Assembly (NCBI GenBank): GCA_964485455.1
Contig: CAZAJU010000004.1
Location: forward strand, 1 to 39,145
Direction of reading: 5' to 3'
Length of the DNA: 39,145 bases
From: Tissierella_B sp964485455
GTDB taxonomy: Bacteria; Bacillota; Clostridia; Tissierellales; Tissierellaceae
Position numbers and translations under genes: made by a program. How positions within the stretch are numbered: the stretch's first letter is position 1; each line of letters begins with the position of its first letter. Below the pieces are notes generated by a model. The model was not told the DNA's origin and ran no database searches. It saw only the letters and a program-made list of their open reading frames with translations. Positions 1 through 8,517 of this stretch are shown here, piece by piece.

Positions 1-112
1 ATCCACCATCATACATACTAATGTTTGTATATCCATTTTCATACATAATAAGGAATGGAATTGATGCTCTCCAACCTGTACCACAATAAAATGCTAGGTC
101 GTTTTCTATCTT
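1..112 (-). pseudogene. 5'-truncated rhodanese (sulfurtransferase) remnant
   Basis: The minus strand is open from a TAG at 113-115 to the left edge of the window. It reads a classic rhodanese active-site segment: FYCGTGWRAS with the catalytic Cys codon at 83-85, then PFLIMYENGY and a YDGG end motif at the window edge. The Cys lies only about 11 codons after the in-frame stop. No start codon precedes it, and the prsA terminator and prsA occupy the DNA where the first half of the domain should be. The N-terminal half is therefore missing, and the piece is most likely a relic of a deletion or rearrangement. The rest of the C-terminal part continues outside the window. The family call is firm from the motif. 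Pseudogene status is inferred, because the remainder cannot be seen. Confidence 0.5.
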
Positions 113-122
113 CTAGCATTTG

Positions 123-159
123 AAAAAAGGGACTGCTTAACAATATAGTTAAGCAGCCC
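123..159 (-). terminator. Rho-independent terminator of prsA
   Basis: The arms GGGaCTGCTTAA (129-140) and TTAAGCAGCCC (149-159) pair with one bulged base. On the minus strand the stem is followed by six T (123-128). It begins 22 nt past the prsA stop. The T-rich plus-strand flank (160-170) means it might also work in the other direction. Confidence 0.5.
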
Positions 160-181
160 TTATTTTATTTATTATATCTAA

Positions 182-1060
182 TTATTTGGATAAATAGTTG
201 GTTATTTCGTATTTTTCCTGCATTTCTGTATACCAAGTGTTATAAGCATCACCCATTTTTTCTTGGATTAAATTTTTTCTTATAGCATCCTTGGATTCTT
301 CAAGAGTTGCTTCCTTTGCTTCCTTGTGATCTTCAACCTTAATTATATGATAACCAAAGCTAGTTTTTATCGGCTCGCTTATCTCGCCTACACCCAATGA
401 AAATGCAGCATTTTCAAATTCAGGTACCATTTCACCTTTGCCGAAGTAACCAAGTGAGCCTCCATTTTCTTTATTAGTTGTATCAGTGGAATACTCCTTA
501 GCCAACTTTGCAAAATCAGCTCCACCATTTAGTTTTTCCTTTACTTCATTAGCCACTTCTTGAGTTTCAACTAGTATATGACTAGCCTTTACTTCTTCAG
601 CCTGGTCTAAGTAAGCTTTGTTTGCAGTAAAGTATTCTTGGATTTCCTCATCTGTTATAGTTATATATGGCTCTAGAACCTTTTGAAGCTGTAAGTTAGT
701 TACGATATTTTCCTTCATATCATCCATAGTAAGATTATATTGTTTAAGAGCATTATTCATAGCTTCTTCTCCACCATAATACTCCTTCATCTCATCAATA
801 TTCTCTTGAATCTCTTCATCTGAAACAGTTATTTTATTAGCTTCTACTTCAGCTAACATAATCTTTTCAGAAATTAATGCATTTAATGCAGCATCCCCAT
901 TTTGCTCTACTAATGCATCATATAATTCGTCTTTAGTAATCTCTACATCATTCACCTTAGCTACTACCTCACTTTTTGCACCTTGTGTACAACCAGTAAA
1001 GCCAATGGCCACTACAGCCAATAAACCTATTAATAATCCCTTTGTAACTTTTAAATTCAC
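182..1060 (-). CDS. prsA: PrsA/SurA-type peptidyl-prolyl isomerase lipoprotein
   Basis: Extracytoplasmic foldase that helps secreted proteins fold by proline cis-trans isomerisation. Of 292 residues, 1-23 form a lipoprotein signal ending in the lipobox GFTGC (Cys24 would be lipidated). Residues about 30-150 form a SurA-like helical chaperone region, and 157-244 a complete parvulin domain (KASHILV, GGSLGYFGKGEMVPEFENAA, SFGYHIIKVED). Length is typical of the clostridial family. The start is a GTG (1058-1060) with AGAGGAG eight nt upstream. It appears to be a single-gene unit, with its own promoter at 1120-1152 and a terminator at 123-159. The family is certain; PrsA is the usual Firmicute name, but a clostridial genome can carry several paralogues and the clients are unknown. 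Confidence 0.5.
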   Translation of the reverse strand: MNLKVTKGLLIGLLAVVAIGFTGCTQGAKSEVVAKVNDVEITKDELYDALVEQNGDAALNALISEKIMLAEVEANKITVSDEEIQENIDEMKEYYGGEEAMNNALKQYNLTMDDMKENIVTNLQLQKVLEPYITITDEEIQEYFTANKAYLDQAEEVKASHILVETQEVANEVKEKLNGGADFAKLAKEYSTDTTNKENGGSLGYFGKGEMVPEFENAAFSLGVGEISEPIKTSFGYHIIKVEDHKEAKEATLEESKDAIRKNLIQEKMGDAYNTWYTEMQEKYEITNYLSK

Positions 1061-1119
1061 TATGCTATCTCCTCTCTAAATTTGGAATTACAAAATATAT
1101 TTAACATCTTCATCTCATT

Positions 1120-1152
1120 ATTATACTATACCATGAACCCCATAGAATACAA
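1120..1152 (-). promoter_or_regulatory. Candidate sigma-A promoter of prsA
   Basis: On the minus strand, TTGTAT (1147-1152) is followed after 16 nt by TATAGT (1125-1130), and a perfect TATAAT (1120-1125) overlaps it. Either could be the -10. It lies 60-90 nt upstream of the GTG start. The -35 box is imperfect. Confidence 0.5.
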
Positions 1153-1184
1153 AATGAAAATCTCGTGAAATTTTTACAAATTTA

Positions 1185-1207
1185 ATGAGCTATCATAGAT
1201 AGCTCAT
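1185..1207 (-). terminator. Probable terminator after uspA
   Basis: ATGAGCTATC (1185-1194) and GATAGCTCAT (1198-1207) form a perfect 10-bp stem with a 3-nt loop, starting 11 nt past the uspA stop. The minus-strand tail (TAAATTTGTAAAAATTT) is only moderately T-rich. Confidence 0.5.
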
Positions 1208-1217
1208 CTCCATCTCC

Positions 1218-1643
1218 TTATTTTACTATTAGTACAGAGTTTCTTACATTATTTAAAACCTTGTTGGAGATACTTCCAAGAAATGCTCTAGAGATAGTTC
1301 CTAGACCCCTTCTTCCCATTACTACTAGGTCTATGTCCTTTTCCTCAACAACTTCTATGATCTTGTCAGCCACATCCCCTACTCTATAATCAGCTACTAC
1401 TTTTCCTGAATAATCCTTAAATATTTCCTTGGCTTCCTCTAAAATCTCTTCTCCACGCTGTATATTAGTTTTGGTAGTTTCATTCTGGTACTCCTGACTA
1501 ACAGTGTATGGATTGCCCTTTAGATTTTCAACTACAGTTAAAATATAAACATCACTTAATTTTAACTGTGCAATTTCTTTAGCCTTTAATAAAGCCTTCT
1601 TTGAATTTTCTGAGCCATCTACAGCTATTAAAATTTTTTTCAT
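1218..1643 (-). CDS. Universal stress protein, UspA family
   Basis: Single-domain cytoplasmic Usp protein of 141 residues, the usual length. It opens with the beta-strand KKILIAVDGSENS and ends in the nucleotide-binding signature G-x2-G-x9-G-S (GRRGLGTISRAFLGS), followed by NSVLIVK. The intact glycine motif places it with the ATP-binding Usp proteins rather than the non-binding ones. It starts 20 nt after the stop of the BusR-like regulator gene, with a GGGGG ribosome site in the gap, so the two are almost certainly co-transcribed from the promoter at 2373-2401. The partner suggests expression tied to osmotic or c-di-AMP signalling, which is inference. No substrate can be assigned. Confidence 0.5.
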   Translation of the reverse strand: MKKILIAVDGSENSKKALLKAKEIAQLKLSDVYILTVVENLKGNPYTVSQEYQNETTKTNIQRGEEILEEAKEIFKDYSGKVVADYRVGDVADKIIEVVEEKDIDLVVMGRRGLGTISRAFLGSISNKVLNNVRNSVLIVK

Positions 1644-1663
1644 AAAACTGCCCCCTTATGAAA

Positions 1664-2287
1664 TTAATCTTCTTCTAAAAACATTTTCACAGCATTATAT
1701 ACCTTTTCTTCCCCGATTACCAAAAGAACATCTCCAAGTTCAAAGGTTGCATATGGTCCAGGAGAAAGAATGGTTTCATTGTTACGCTTTATGCCAACTA
1801 TGGTTCCACCAGTATGCTGCCAGAAGCTTATACTGCCTATGGATTTCCCAATAAATGAACATTTCTCAGTAACTTCAATTTCCAATGGAGTTATTGAGGT
1901 TGTATTGCTAAACCTGCTTGTATAATCAATGATTTTATCAATAGTTGCAATAATATGGTTTTCAAGTTCCATCTTTTGTTGTATCTGATTTGCTAAAGTT
2001 ACCTTATAGGAAGCAACACTTTCTATATTCTTAAACTTGTTGATATATTTGAAGGCTTTATCCTTTGAAAGAATGGTAATACCACTTCCTTTTTGGGATC
2101 TTACCACATCTACATCTTCAAGAAGCTTAATTGCCCTTCTAATGGTTTCTGGAGAAACATTATATTTTCCAGCTAAAGTAGAACGTCCATGAAGTTTGTC
2201 CCCTTCTTTGAAGTCCTCCTTGTATATTGCATTAGCTATATCTAAAGCTATTTCCTGATACTTTGATGTCACACTATTATCAAACAT
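1664..2287 (-). CDS. GntR-family regulator with RCK_C (TrkA-C) domain, BusR-like
   Basis: DNA-binding regulator of 207 residues. Residues 1-75 are a GntR winged helix (SKYQEIALDIANAIY, YNVSPETIRRAIKLLED, GSGITIL). Residues about 80-122 are a helical linker, and about 125-207 form a RCK_C/TrkA-C domain (LEIEVTEKCSFIGKSI, ILSPGPYATFELGDVLLVIG). This order matches BusR, the c-di-AMP-responsive repressor of glycine-betaine uptake in lactic acid bacteria. c-di-AMP binding is established for that family but only inferred here. No betaine or potassium transporter lies next to it. The downstream partner is uspA. It starts at an ATG with AGGAG nearby and has a near-consensus promoter 85-115 nt upstream. 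Self-regulation is likely, but no operator could be fixed. Confidence 0.5.
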   Translation of the reverse strand: MFDNSVTSKYQEIALDIANAIYKEDFKEGDKLHGRSTLAGKYNVSPETIRRAIKLLEDVDVVRSQKGSGITILSKDKAFKYINKFKNIESVASYKVTLANQIQQKMELENHIIATIDKIIDYTSRFSNTTSITPLEIEVTEKCSFIGKSIGSISFWQHTGGTIVGIKRNNETILSPGPYATFELGDVLLVIGEEKVYNAVKMFLEED

Positions 2288-2372
2288 ACTATTCTCCTAT
2301 CGGCTTAGTTCTTTTCTTTTTATGCTTTTTTTAACTATGATGGTTACTTATAGAAAGGCATTACCTAAATAT

Positions 2373-2401
2373 ATATTAACATTATTTATTAAAATTGACA
2401 A
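2373..2401 (-). promoter_or_regulatory. Sigma-A promoter of the BusR-like/uspA operon
   Basis: On the minus strand TTGTCA (2396-2401), a 17-nt spacer and TAATAT (2373-2378) form a near-consensus promoter. The rest of 2288-2530 is AT-rich leader and intergenic DNA. I saw no convincing terminator for the hydroxylase genes that end at 2531. Confidence 0.5.
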
Positions 2402-2530
2402 TTAAGCTTTTCAGCGATTTCATCTGAATTTAGCACCTTTTAAATACTATACCCTGATTAGCTATAAATAAAGCAACAACTATTAAAAACAAATATTGCG
2501 GTTCTTATATTACTTTAAAACTCTATTAAT

Positions 2531-3010
2531 TTATTTTATGCTTTCATTTCCAAGTATAGTCCTAATAGCTTGTTTTATTTCCTGGTAGCTGGTACATCTA
2601 CAGATATTGGACTGCAACCATTCCTCTATTACCAGATCATCTGCATCTGGATGATTTAAGGCCAATGAATGAATTACCATTAAGAATCCACTTGTACAAT
2701 ATCCACATTGAAACCCAAATTCCTCAACAAATGCCTTTTGAACAGGTGCATCCTTTAACCCCTCAACAGTTAATATCCTTTTACCTATAGCTTCTACAGT
2801 CAGCATTAAGCAAGACTTAATAGGGATATTGTCAACAAGAACCGTACAGGCACCACAATCACCATTCTCACAGCCTGGCTTAGCTCCAGTAAGCCCCAAC
2901 TCATTTCTTAAGGTATAGAGAAGGATATCATTTGGCTTGGCTACAACCCTTATATCCTTACCATTTACATTCAAGGATAATATAGTAATATCATTTATCT
3001 CAATCATCAT
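2531..3010 (-). CDS. Molybdenum hydroxylase, [2Fe-2S] small subunit (XdhC/CoxS type)
   Basis: Iron-sulfur electron-transfer subunit of a xanthine dehydrogenase/CO dehydrogenase-family enzyme, 159 residues. The N-terminal plant-type ferredoxin has cluster ligands Cys47, 52, 55 and 67 (PGCENGDCGAC...SC). The C-terminal helical [2Fe-2S] domain has Cys102, 105, 137 and 139 (QCGYC...CRC). All eight ligands are present. It is last in the cluster, 1 nt after the FAD subunit gene. There are two adjacent ATG codons; the second (3005-3007) sits better relative to the GGGGG ribosome site at 3015-3019. In the complex it would pass electrons from the molybdenum site to FAD. The substrate cannot be told from this subunit. 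Confidence 0.5.
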   Translation of the reverse strand: MMIEINDITILSLNVNGKDIRVVAKPNDILLYTLRNELGLTGAKPGCENGDCGACTVLVDNIPIKSCLMLTVEAIGKRILTVEGLKDAPVQKAFVEEFGFQCGYCTSGFLMVIHSLALNHPDADDLVIEEWLQSNICRCTSYQEIKQAIRTILGNESIK

Positions 3011-3011
3011 T

Positions 3012-3842
3012 TTACCCCCTAAGCTCTTTTATCCCTTCTTTAACCATTTCCTTGAGCACAAAACTTCTAAATTCCTTAGAGCCACTTATATCACTAGTTA
3101 TTTCTTTATCTAAACTTTTTACCATGTTATTTAATCTATCCTCTAATGAAGCACTGTTATCGTTAATAATTCTTTCTAAAGAGAAGGATCTAAATGGATA
3201 ATCACATAGACCACTAAATGCAAATCTCAACCTATTGTCACAATCAATTGTTACCATAGTGATTAAAGGGTAGTCTATCTTCTCGTTCTTAGTCCTTTTG
3301 ACATGAACTGATGGAGTACTTAAATATTTTTTATCTATATGCACCCTTACTATTAGTTCTTCATCCATAAGTTCTATTTTTCTATGAAAAATATCATTTA
3401 TTTTTACCCTTCTAACTCCATGAATACTTGCCAGCTCAATTTCACAATCAGAGACTAATAAGGGTAAAATGGATTCCTTGTAGATGATTGTTCCTGCAAT
3501 ATTCCCACCAAGTGTTATCTTGTTCTGGATTGTGTGATCAGCAATTCTTCCTACTGCAAGACCCATAAGAGGAAAGAGCTTGCTTTCATTTATATTTGTA
3601 AGGGTCGCCGCTGACCCTATAGTTAAGAATCCATCTTCAATCTTCAATTCATTGCACTCAGGGATATCCTTATAATCTATTACTGCATCAGCAAATATAT
3701 TGTTAACTCTTGACATGCTGATTATTTCAGTTCCTCCCCCATAGTACTTAACCTGCTTGCCATCTTTTGAAAGCTTATGATATAGGTCTAAGGCATCATT
3801 TAGATTATCAGGCTTAAAATATCTAAAATTAAAGGGTATCAT
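3012..3842 (-). CDS. Molybdenum hydroxylase, FAD-binding medium subunit (CoxM/XdhB type)
   Basis: FAD subunit of the hydroxylase, 276 residues. It shows the usual FAD-binding loops: YYGGGTEI near residue 35, LTIGSAATLTNI near 85 and NKITLGGNIAGT near 110. The C-terminal CO-dehydrogenase-flavoprotein domain follows. Its start overlaps the end of the large-subunit gene by 14 nt, and it ends 1 nt before the small subunit, which indicates translational coupling. The length is at the short end of the family but both domains are present. It should hand electrons to NAD(P)+ or another acceptor; the acceptor is not visible. Confidence 0.5.
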   Translation of the reverse strand: MIPFNFRYFKPDNLNDALDLYHKLSKDGKQVKYYGGGTEIISMSRVNNIFADAVIDYKDIPECNELKIEDGFLTIGSAATLTNINESKLFPLMGLAVGRIADHTIQNKITLGGNIAGTIIYKESILPLLVSDCEIELASIHGVRRVKINDIFHRKIELMDEELIVRVHIDKKYLSTPSVHVKRTKNEKIDYPLITMVTIDCDNRLRFAFSGLCDYPFRSFSLERIINDNSASLEDRLNNMVKSLDKEITSDISGSKEFRSFVLKEMVKEGIKELRG

Positions 3843-6165
3843 TATATCCCTCCTTAACTTTCCAGATTAACTCTGGAGTAATAGGTATTGTATCGAAATC
3901 TTTTTCTACGGCTAAGGACATTGCATTAGCAAATGCAGATGGAATTCCAAGTATGCCGTGTTCTCCAATACCTCTTGAGCCAAATGGAGCACTTATTTGA
4001 GGGGTTTCAATGAAATCTACAATGAACTTTGGGTTTTCTCCGTATCTCATAACCTTGTAGGTTCTAAGGGAAGTATTTTCTATAATTCCTTCTTTATTAA
4101 ACAAAAAATCCTCCCTAGTTGCTAACCCAAGGCCCATAGCCATTCCACCCATTATTACTCCCTTTGATAGTTTTGGATGTATTACCCTTCCGGTATCAAC
4201 TACGGTATAGGCTTTTAAGAGTCTATAGGAATATTTTTTCGGGTCAAATTCTATCTCAACACCTTGGGCACCAACAGTCCATGATTCGCCGGGTTTTCCC
4301 ACACCTGTTTCTGAATTTAGGGGGGTAAGGTGGTTAAAGATGAATCCTCCACTAGCAATTATTTGCCCCCAAATGGATTTTCCATCCTCGTATTTGTAAC
4401 CATGAACTATATCCTTAAATTCTATGAATATATCAGGACGTGGCTTATAATAAACCCTTTCATTTCCAACCTCCAAGTCATCCTCAGAACATCTAAGGAC
4501 TATTGAACCTAACTTTTTTAAATTATAAATAAGATTATCTGCTGCCTTAAGTGTGGCATTTCCAGCCATAAAGGTAGTCATACTAGCCACAGTCTTCCAA
4601 TGCTTTGGAGTGCTTCTAGTATCTACATCCATTACTACATGTATTCTATCCAAATCCATATTCATTTTCTCTGCCAATATCATAGCTACAGTAGTCTTCA
4701 TACCAGGACCAATTTCAGTGGCTCCAAAATTCAGGTTTATACTTCCATCTGTATTTAAGGTAAGGATTGCGCCAGATGTAGCATTTGTAGGAGAATTTGA
4801 GGTTTTCCAAAATGAGCTTATTCCCTTTGCAATAATCTTGCCATCTTTCTTGATTATTCTTCCCTCGTCTAAATTCATTAGCTCTTTAAGCTTTACAAGG
4901 CATTTTCTTAAATCCCCTGTATTGTCCAGTGTGGATATATCCTGTGTGGCAGTTAAGTCATGTTCTCTAATGGAATTCTTGATTCTAATTTCAATTGGAT
5001 CTATACCTAAGGCACCCCCTAGCTTATCTAGCATTCGCTCTATGGCAAAGGTGCTGGTTACATATCCGAAACCCCTATAGGAGGTTATATAAGGGTGATT
5101 TGTATATACACTTATGGAGTCGCAATGGAGGTTTTCGATATTATAGGGACCTGTAGAACCTGCTGCTATGGATTTTGCCATACGGGGTCCCGTATCAGCA
5201 TATGCACCACAATCTATTATGTAGGTGCATTCCAATGCTTTGATAACACCATCCTTAGTAGCTCCTATTTTAAGCTTAGCCTCTGAGCCTAATTTCCCTG
5301 GAGAGCTCATCATGTCCTGCTCCCTTGAGTTTGATATTCTCACCTTTCTTCCACCTACTGAAAGAGATGCAAGATAAGCTAAGTATTCTATTTGCACCGC
5401 AGCCTTTCCCCCAAATGCTCCTCCAACATATGGAGTTCTAACTATGATATTGCCCTCAGGAATATTATAAGTATTACTTAACTCTTCTTTAACGGTAAAG
5501 GGAGCTTGGGTTGAGGTTTCTACAATAACCGTTCCATCCTTTAAAATTTGTGCAGTGGCATTTCTGGTTTCCATTGCCATATGGTCTGACTGGGGAATTG
5601 AAAAGCTTGATTCCAGAATGATTTCCGACTCTTCCCACCCAGTTTCCATATTGCCCTTTCTAATCTTGACATGATCTATGATATTGGAGTTGTGTACTGG
5701 ATAAATATGGGTTGCAGGATAGTAGTATCTACCTAGGTCTTCATGTACTAGAGTTGCATTTTCCTTAATAGCATCCTCTATGGAATTGACTACCTTAAGC
5801 TTTTCATATTCTACCTCTATGAGATGGACTGCATTCATGGCTTCCTCTTCACTATTGGCAACCACCAAGGCAACAGGCTCTCCAAAATATCTTACCTTAT
5901 CTTTTGCTATAGGAGGTCTATCACGTACCATTGGGCCAGTTAAACTTGGTGAAAAGTCTCCGGTTATTATAGATTGTACTCCTGAAGCATTCTGAGCTTT
6001 TTCTAGATTTATATTTTTGATTTTCCCATGTGCTATAGGTGATGTGAGTATTCTTCCATGAAGCATAGCCGATGTTAGTAAATCCCCGGTATACTTTGCC
6101 TCTCCAGTTACTTTCGCCCAAGAGTCCTTCCTTATAGAGTTAATAGATAATCTTGATTTTTCCAT
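3829..6165 (-). CDS. Molybdenum hydroxylase, molybdopterin-binding catalytic subunit (XdhA/CoxL type)
   Basis: Catalytic subunit of 778 residues. It starts with the hammerhead domain (KVTGEAKYTGD near 18-28). The molybdopterin loop GGAFGGK is at 248-254, the substrate-site arginine motif YRGFG near 368, and the catalytic glutamate motif RGIGEHG near the C-terminus. The CoxL-specific CSFR loop is absent, so this is not a CO dehydrogenase. Xanthine, nicotinate or another N-heterocycle hydroxylase is more likely, and the exact substrate is open. The gene starts 1 nt after gerAB, and its AGGAG lies at the end of that gene. It therefore appears to be expressed with the germinant receptor. No maturation genes (coxF, mobA-like, yqeB) are adjacent. 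Confidence 0.5.
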   Translation of the reverse strand: MEKSRLSINSIRKDSWAKVTGEAKYTGDLLTSAMLHGRILTSPIAHGKIKNINLEKAQNASGVQSIITGDFSPSLTGPMVRDRPPIAKDKVRYFGEPVALVVANSEEEAMNAVHLIEVEYEKLKVVNSIEDAIKENATLVHEDLGRYYYPATHIYPVHNSNIIDHVKIRKGNMETGWEESEIILESSFSIPQSDHMAMETRNATAQILKDGTVIVETSTQAPFTVKEELSNTYNIPEGNIIVRTPYVGGAFGGKAAVQIEYLAYLASLSVGGRKVRISNSREQDMMSSPGKLGSEAKLKIGATKDGVIKALECTYIIDCGAYADTGPRMAKSIAAGSTGPYNIENLHCDSISVYTNHPYITSYRGFGYVTSTFAIERMLDKLGGALGIDPIEIRIKNSIREHDLTATQDISTLDNTGDLRKCLVKLKELMNLDEGRIIKKDGKIIAKGISSFWKTSNSPTNATSGAILTLNTDGSINLNFGATEIGPGMKTTVAMILAEKMNMDLDRIHVVMDVDTRSTPKHWKTVASMTTFMAGNATLKAADNLIYNLKKLGSIVLRCSEDDLEVGNERVYYKPRPDIFIEFKDIVHGYKYEDGKSIWGQIIASGGFIFNHLTPLNSETGVGKPGESWTVGAQGVEIEFDPKKYSYRLLKAYTVVDTGRVIHPKLSKGVIMGGMAMGLGLATREDFLFNKEGIIENTSLRTYKVMRYGENPKFIVDFIETPQISAPFGSRGIGEHGILGIPSAFANAMSLAVEKDFDTIPITPELIWKVKEGYNDTL

Positions 6166-6166
6166 A

Positions 6167-7303
6167 TTATTCTCCTTTATTTTTCAATAGCCTTTGACTT
6201 CCCTGTATATTCTTCCTTCTGAAAAAATATACGATGCAAGTTATAATTGGGATAACTATTATAAAAATTAAGAACATGGTATTGTGATATTTTATTAATT
6301 CACCACGGATTAGATTAAATGAATAGCGATTCGTTAATATTATTGTAATAACCGAAAGTAATGTTCCCATTATAACAACTAGCCATTTTTCTCTCAAACC
6401 CTTATTAAAAATCTCTCTCAATCCTCTTACAGTCACATATAAAAATCCATTAACCCTTGCTTGACTTGTTATCAGCCAAGCAAGAACAAAGACTGCATCA
6501 ATCCTCTCAAGGATGCTTGGGTAATTAATCATCCTTACATAGTGATAAAAGTGGAAATTTGTATGCCTTATTTGCTCCAAGCCCAAAACCCCCTGTGATC
6601 CTATTGAAGCCATAATAAGAATTAAACCTGCCATTGTTATTGATATTAAGAAAATACTATTAATATCCTTTTTATCTTCTAAGTCAGGAACTATCATAGC
6701 TAAAAGTAAAATATCTACATAGAAAAAAGAAAGCTGAAGAGAACCTGAGTGTAAATCCCTAAGTGTGGAATCAGCAAGTACCGGTAGTAAAAAACTAAAA
6801 TCCACATCTTTTAATCCCAATATAACTAAAAGTATAATGGTAAAAATAGCTACAGGGCCAAAGATTTCAACTGCCCTAAGCCTGACTATTAGACCTCTTG
6901 ATACGGTATAAATGGCTGTGACAACTAATACGAGAATTAGTAGGCTATTCATTGAATTAGTTAGTATTGTTGCATTTACTAATTCCACATGGTTAAATGC
7001 TGCTATAATACCGCTAAAAAAAATAAATAAAAGATAACTTATTCCCAAAGTTTTTCCCACTATCTTTCCATATATTAATTCTATATAGCCAATAAGATTA
7101 TACTCGTTAAATCTATTTGCTAGAAAAAGGAGTGGAATCATAAGGACTGCAGTATAGAAGATAGATAAAATTACAATTATCCATATATCTTGGTTATAGG
7201 GTGGAATATCAATTGTAGGCATTGTGGATATACTTATAGATAGTCTTGAAAGAACCATTAGCATAATAGCTTGTCTTTTTGTTACCTTCTCCTCGATCAT
7301 CAT
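6167..7303 (-). CDS. gerAB: Spore germinant receptor B subunit, GerAB family
   Basis: Integral membrane subunit of a GerA-type germinant receptor in the spore inner membrane, from the amino-acid permease-like superfamily, 378 residues. It begins VTKRQAIMLMVLSRLSISIS and has about ten hydrophobic segments with a basic C-terminus (FFRRKNIQG), as in the family. The ATG overlaps the gerAC stop by 4 nt (ATGA at 7300-7303); the next codon is also ATG. B subunits are thought to bind the germinant. Its identity (amino acid, nucleoside or other) cannot be read from the sequence. The following gene, 1 nt away, is a molybdenum hydroxylase, not another ger gene. Confidence 0.5.
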   Translation of the reverse strand: MMIEEKVTKRQAIMLMVLSRLSISISTMPTIDIPPYNQDIWIIVILSIFYTAVLMIPLLFLANRFNEYNLIGYIELIYGKIVGKTLGISYLLFIFFSGIIAAFNHVELVNATILTNSMNSLLILVLVVTAIYTVSRGLIVRLRAVEIFGPVAIFTIILLVILGLKDVDFSFLLPVLADSTLRDLHSGSLQLSFFYVDILLLAMIVPDLEDKKDINSIFLISITMAGLILIMASIGSQGVLGLEQIRHTNFHFYHYVRMINYPSILERIDAVFVLAWLITSQARVNGFLYVTVRGLREIFNKGLREKWLVVIMGTLLSVITIILTNRYSFNLIRGELIKYHNTMFLIFIIVIPIITCIVYFFRRKNIQGSQRLLKNKGE

Positions 7304-8517
7304 TCTCTTCCTTTTCTTATATTTATAGGCAAGTCAATTATTCCAGTTCTTATAATCGTTGTCTCCACATTTACTGTGTAATCAATATCAGAAAAGACCT
7401 CATTCCAATCTTTTGATACCTCTTTCCACACTTGTGGATATTCCCTGTGAAGTACATCACCTATGCTGAATGTATCCATCCTAAATTCTTTTTGTGCTTT
7501 ATCCATAGTCATTTTAATTAGCTTTTCTATTTCAGCAGAGCATGCATCTTCTATCCCTTTCCTAACTGATTTGTCAGGAACATTTAATCCTTTGGTCTCC
7601 TCATCAAGTGACCCTTTCATATTGACATCTATAATAAGATGTGGCTTATTATCTCTAATTTCCATACTTAACTTTGTCTTGCTCTTCATAATATTTATAA
7701 CAGAATAACGACCCCTGGTAGAGTATAATTTAGACCCTTTAGTTAATTCATCCGGAGTTTCAAAGACAATAGGACTCTTCTTAATCTCATCCACAAGAAA
7801 ATTAAAACCTATCATCTCCTCTCCACTATAATAGCCCTGAAGCATATCCTTATAGAATGCTGCACCACCTGAAATATCAAGAACCTTTTCTATAGGAGAG
7901 CTTTTCTTCTTCACATCTTCAATTTGGATTTTCTCCATTATTCTTACCACACCTAGTACAGGAGTACCATAAGAAAAATAATATCTTATATACTCTGTAA
8001 GATTCAAAGACCTGGTCTTAGCCGTAAAATGAGAATTTTGGATTAAGGTCAATAGATAATCATCGGTTATAACAGGCAATCCTAGTATTTCATATGCCTT
8101 AGAACCATTTGCAACCAATAGATATGTTGTTTCCCTTGTTCCAATATCATAGGAGAAAAAGTTTATCATTTCCCCAATGCCTCTTTTAGCTAGATCTTCA
8201 CCAAATATTATGATGCTATTATGGGGTAAAAATAAGTCTCCATCATAATTAAGACTTGCATTTTTTAAGGCATCTATTATTGTCTTCCCCCTGCTTTGAA
8301 CAAACTTAATATTTCCATCTGAAGTTCCGCTTTTCCTTTTGCTCGCAGAATCCATTGGTGACATTATCTGGCTGGTTACTATGACCTCATCCTCCTCCAT
8401 ATCCACAGCCATAGTTATTACGATTCCTAAGTTATCAACTTGCTTAAATGAAGCACAGGATGATAGAAGTGAGCAAATTGTAAGAATTAATAAAACATAA
8501 AAAATTCTACTATTCAT
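7300..8517 (-). CDS. gerAC: Spore germinant receptor C subunit lipoprotein, GerAC family
   Basis: Lipoprotein subunit of the receptor, outside the spore inner membrane. The signal peptide ends in LLSSC, giving lipidated Cys21. The mature part shows GerAC features: the N-terminal NLGIVITMAVDMEEDEVIVTSQ, and a C-terminal domain with the KGIEDACSAEIEKLIKMTMDKAQ helix. The ATG at 8515-8517 was chosen because GGAG lies just upstream and a signal peptide follows; an in-frame upstream ATG (8541) would put eight non-signal residues first. This gives 405 residues. It overlaps gerAA by 8 nt and gerAB by 4 nt, so the gene order is A-C-B in a single transcript. Confidence 0.5.
   Translation of the reverse strand: MNSRIFYVLLILTICSLLSSCASFKQVDNLGIVITMAVDMEEDEVIVTSQIMSPMDSASKRKSGTSDGNIKFVQSRGKTIIDALKNASLNYDGDLFLPHNSIIIFGEDLAKRGIGEMINFFSYDIGTRETTYLLVANGSKAYEILGLPVITDDYLLTLIQNSHFTAKTRSLNLTEYIRYYFSYGTPVLGVVRIMEKIQIEDVKKKSSPIEKVLDISGGAAFYKDMLQGYYSGEEMIGFNFLVDEIKKSPIVFETPDELTKGSKLYSTRGRYSVINIMKSKTKLSMEIRDNKPHLIIDVNMKGSLDEETKGLNVPDKSVRKGIEDACSAEIEKLIKMTMDKAQKEFRMDTFSIGDVLHREYPQVWKEVSKDWNEVFSDIDYTVNVETTIIRTGIIDLPINIRKGRE

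Noticed and set aside
89..121. Inverted repeat AAATGCTAG/CTAGCATTT as a terminator
   Set aside because: It has no T run on the plus strand and lies across the rhodanese remnant; the hairpin at 129-159 is the better terminator.
4553..5080. Plus-strand open frame of 175 codons
   Set aside because: It lies inside the hydroxylase large-subunit gene on the other strand, and its protein is low-complexity hydrophobic sequence without known motifs or a ribosome site.
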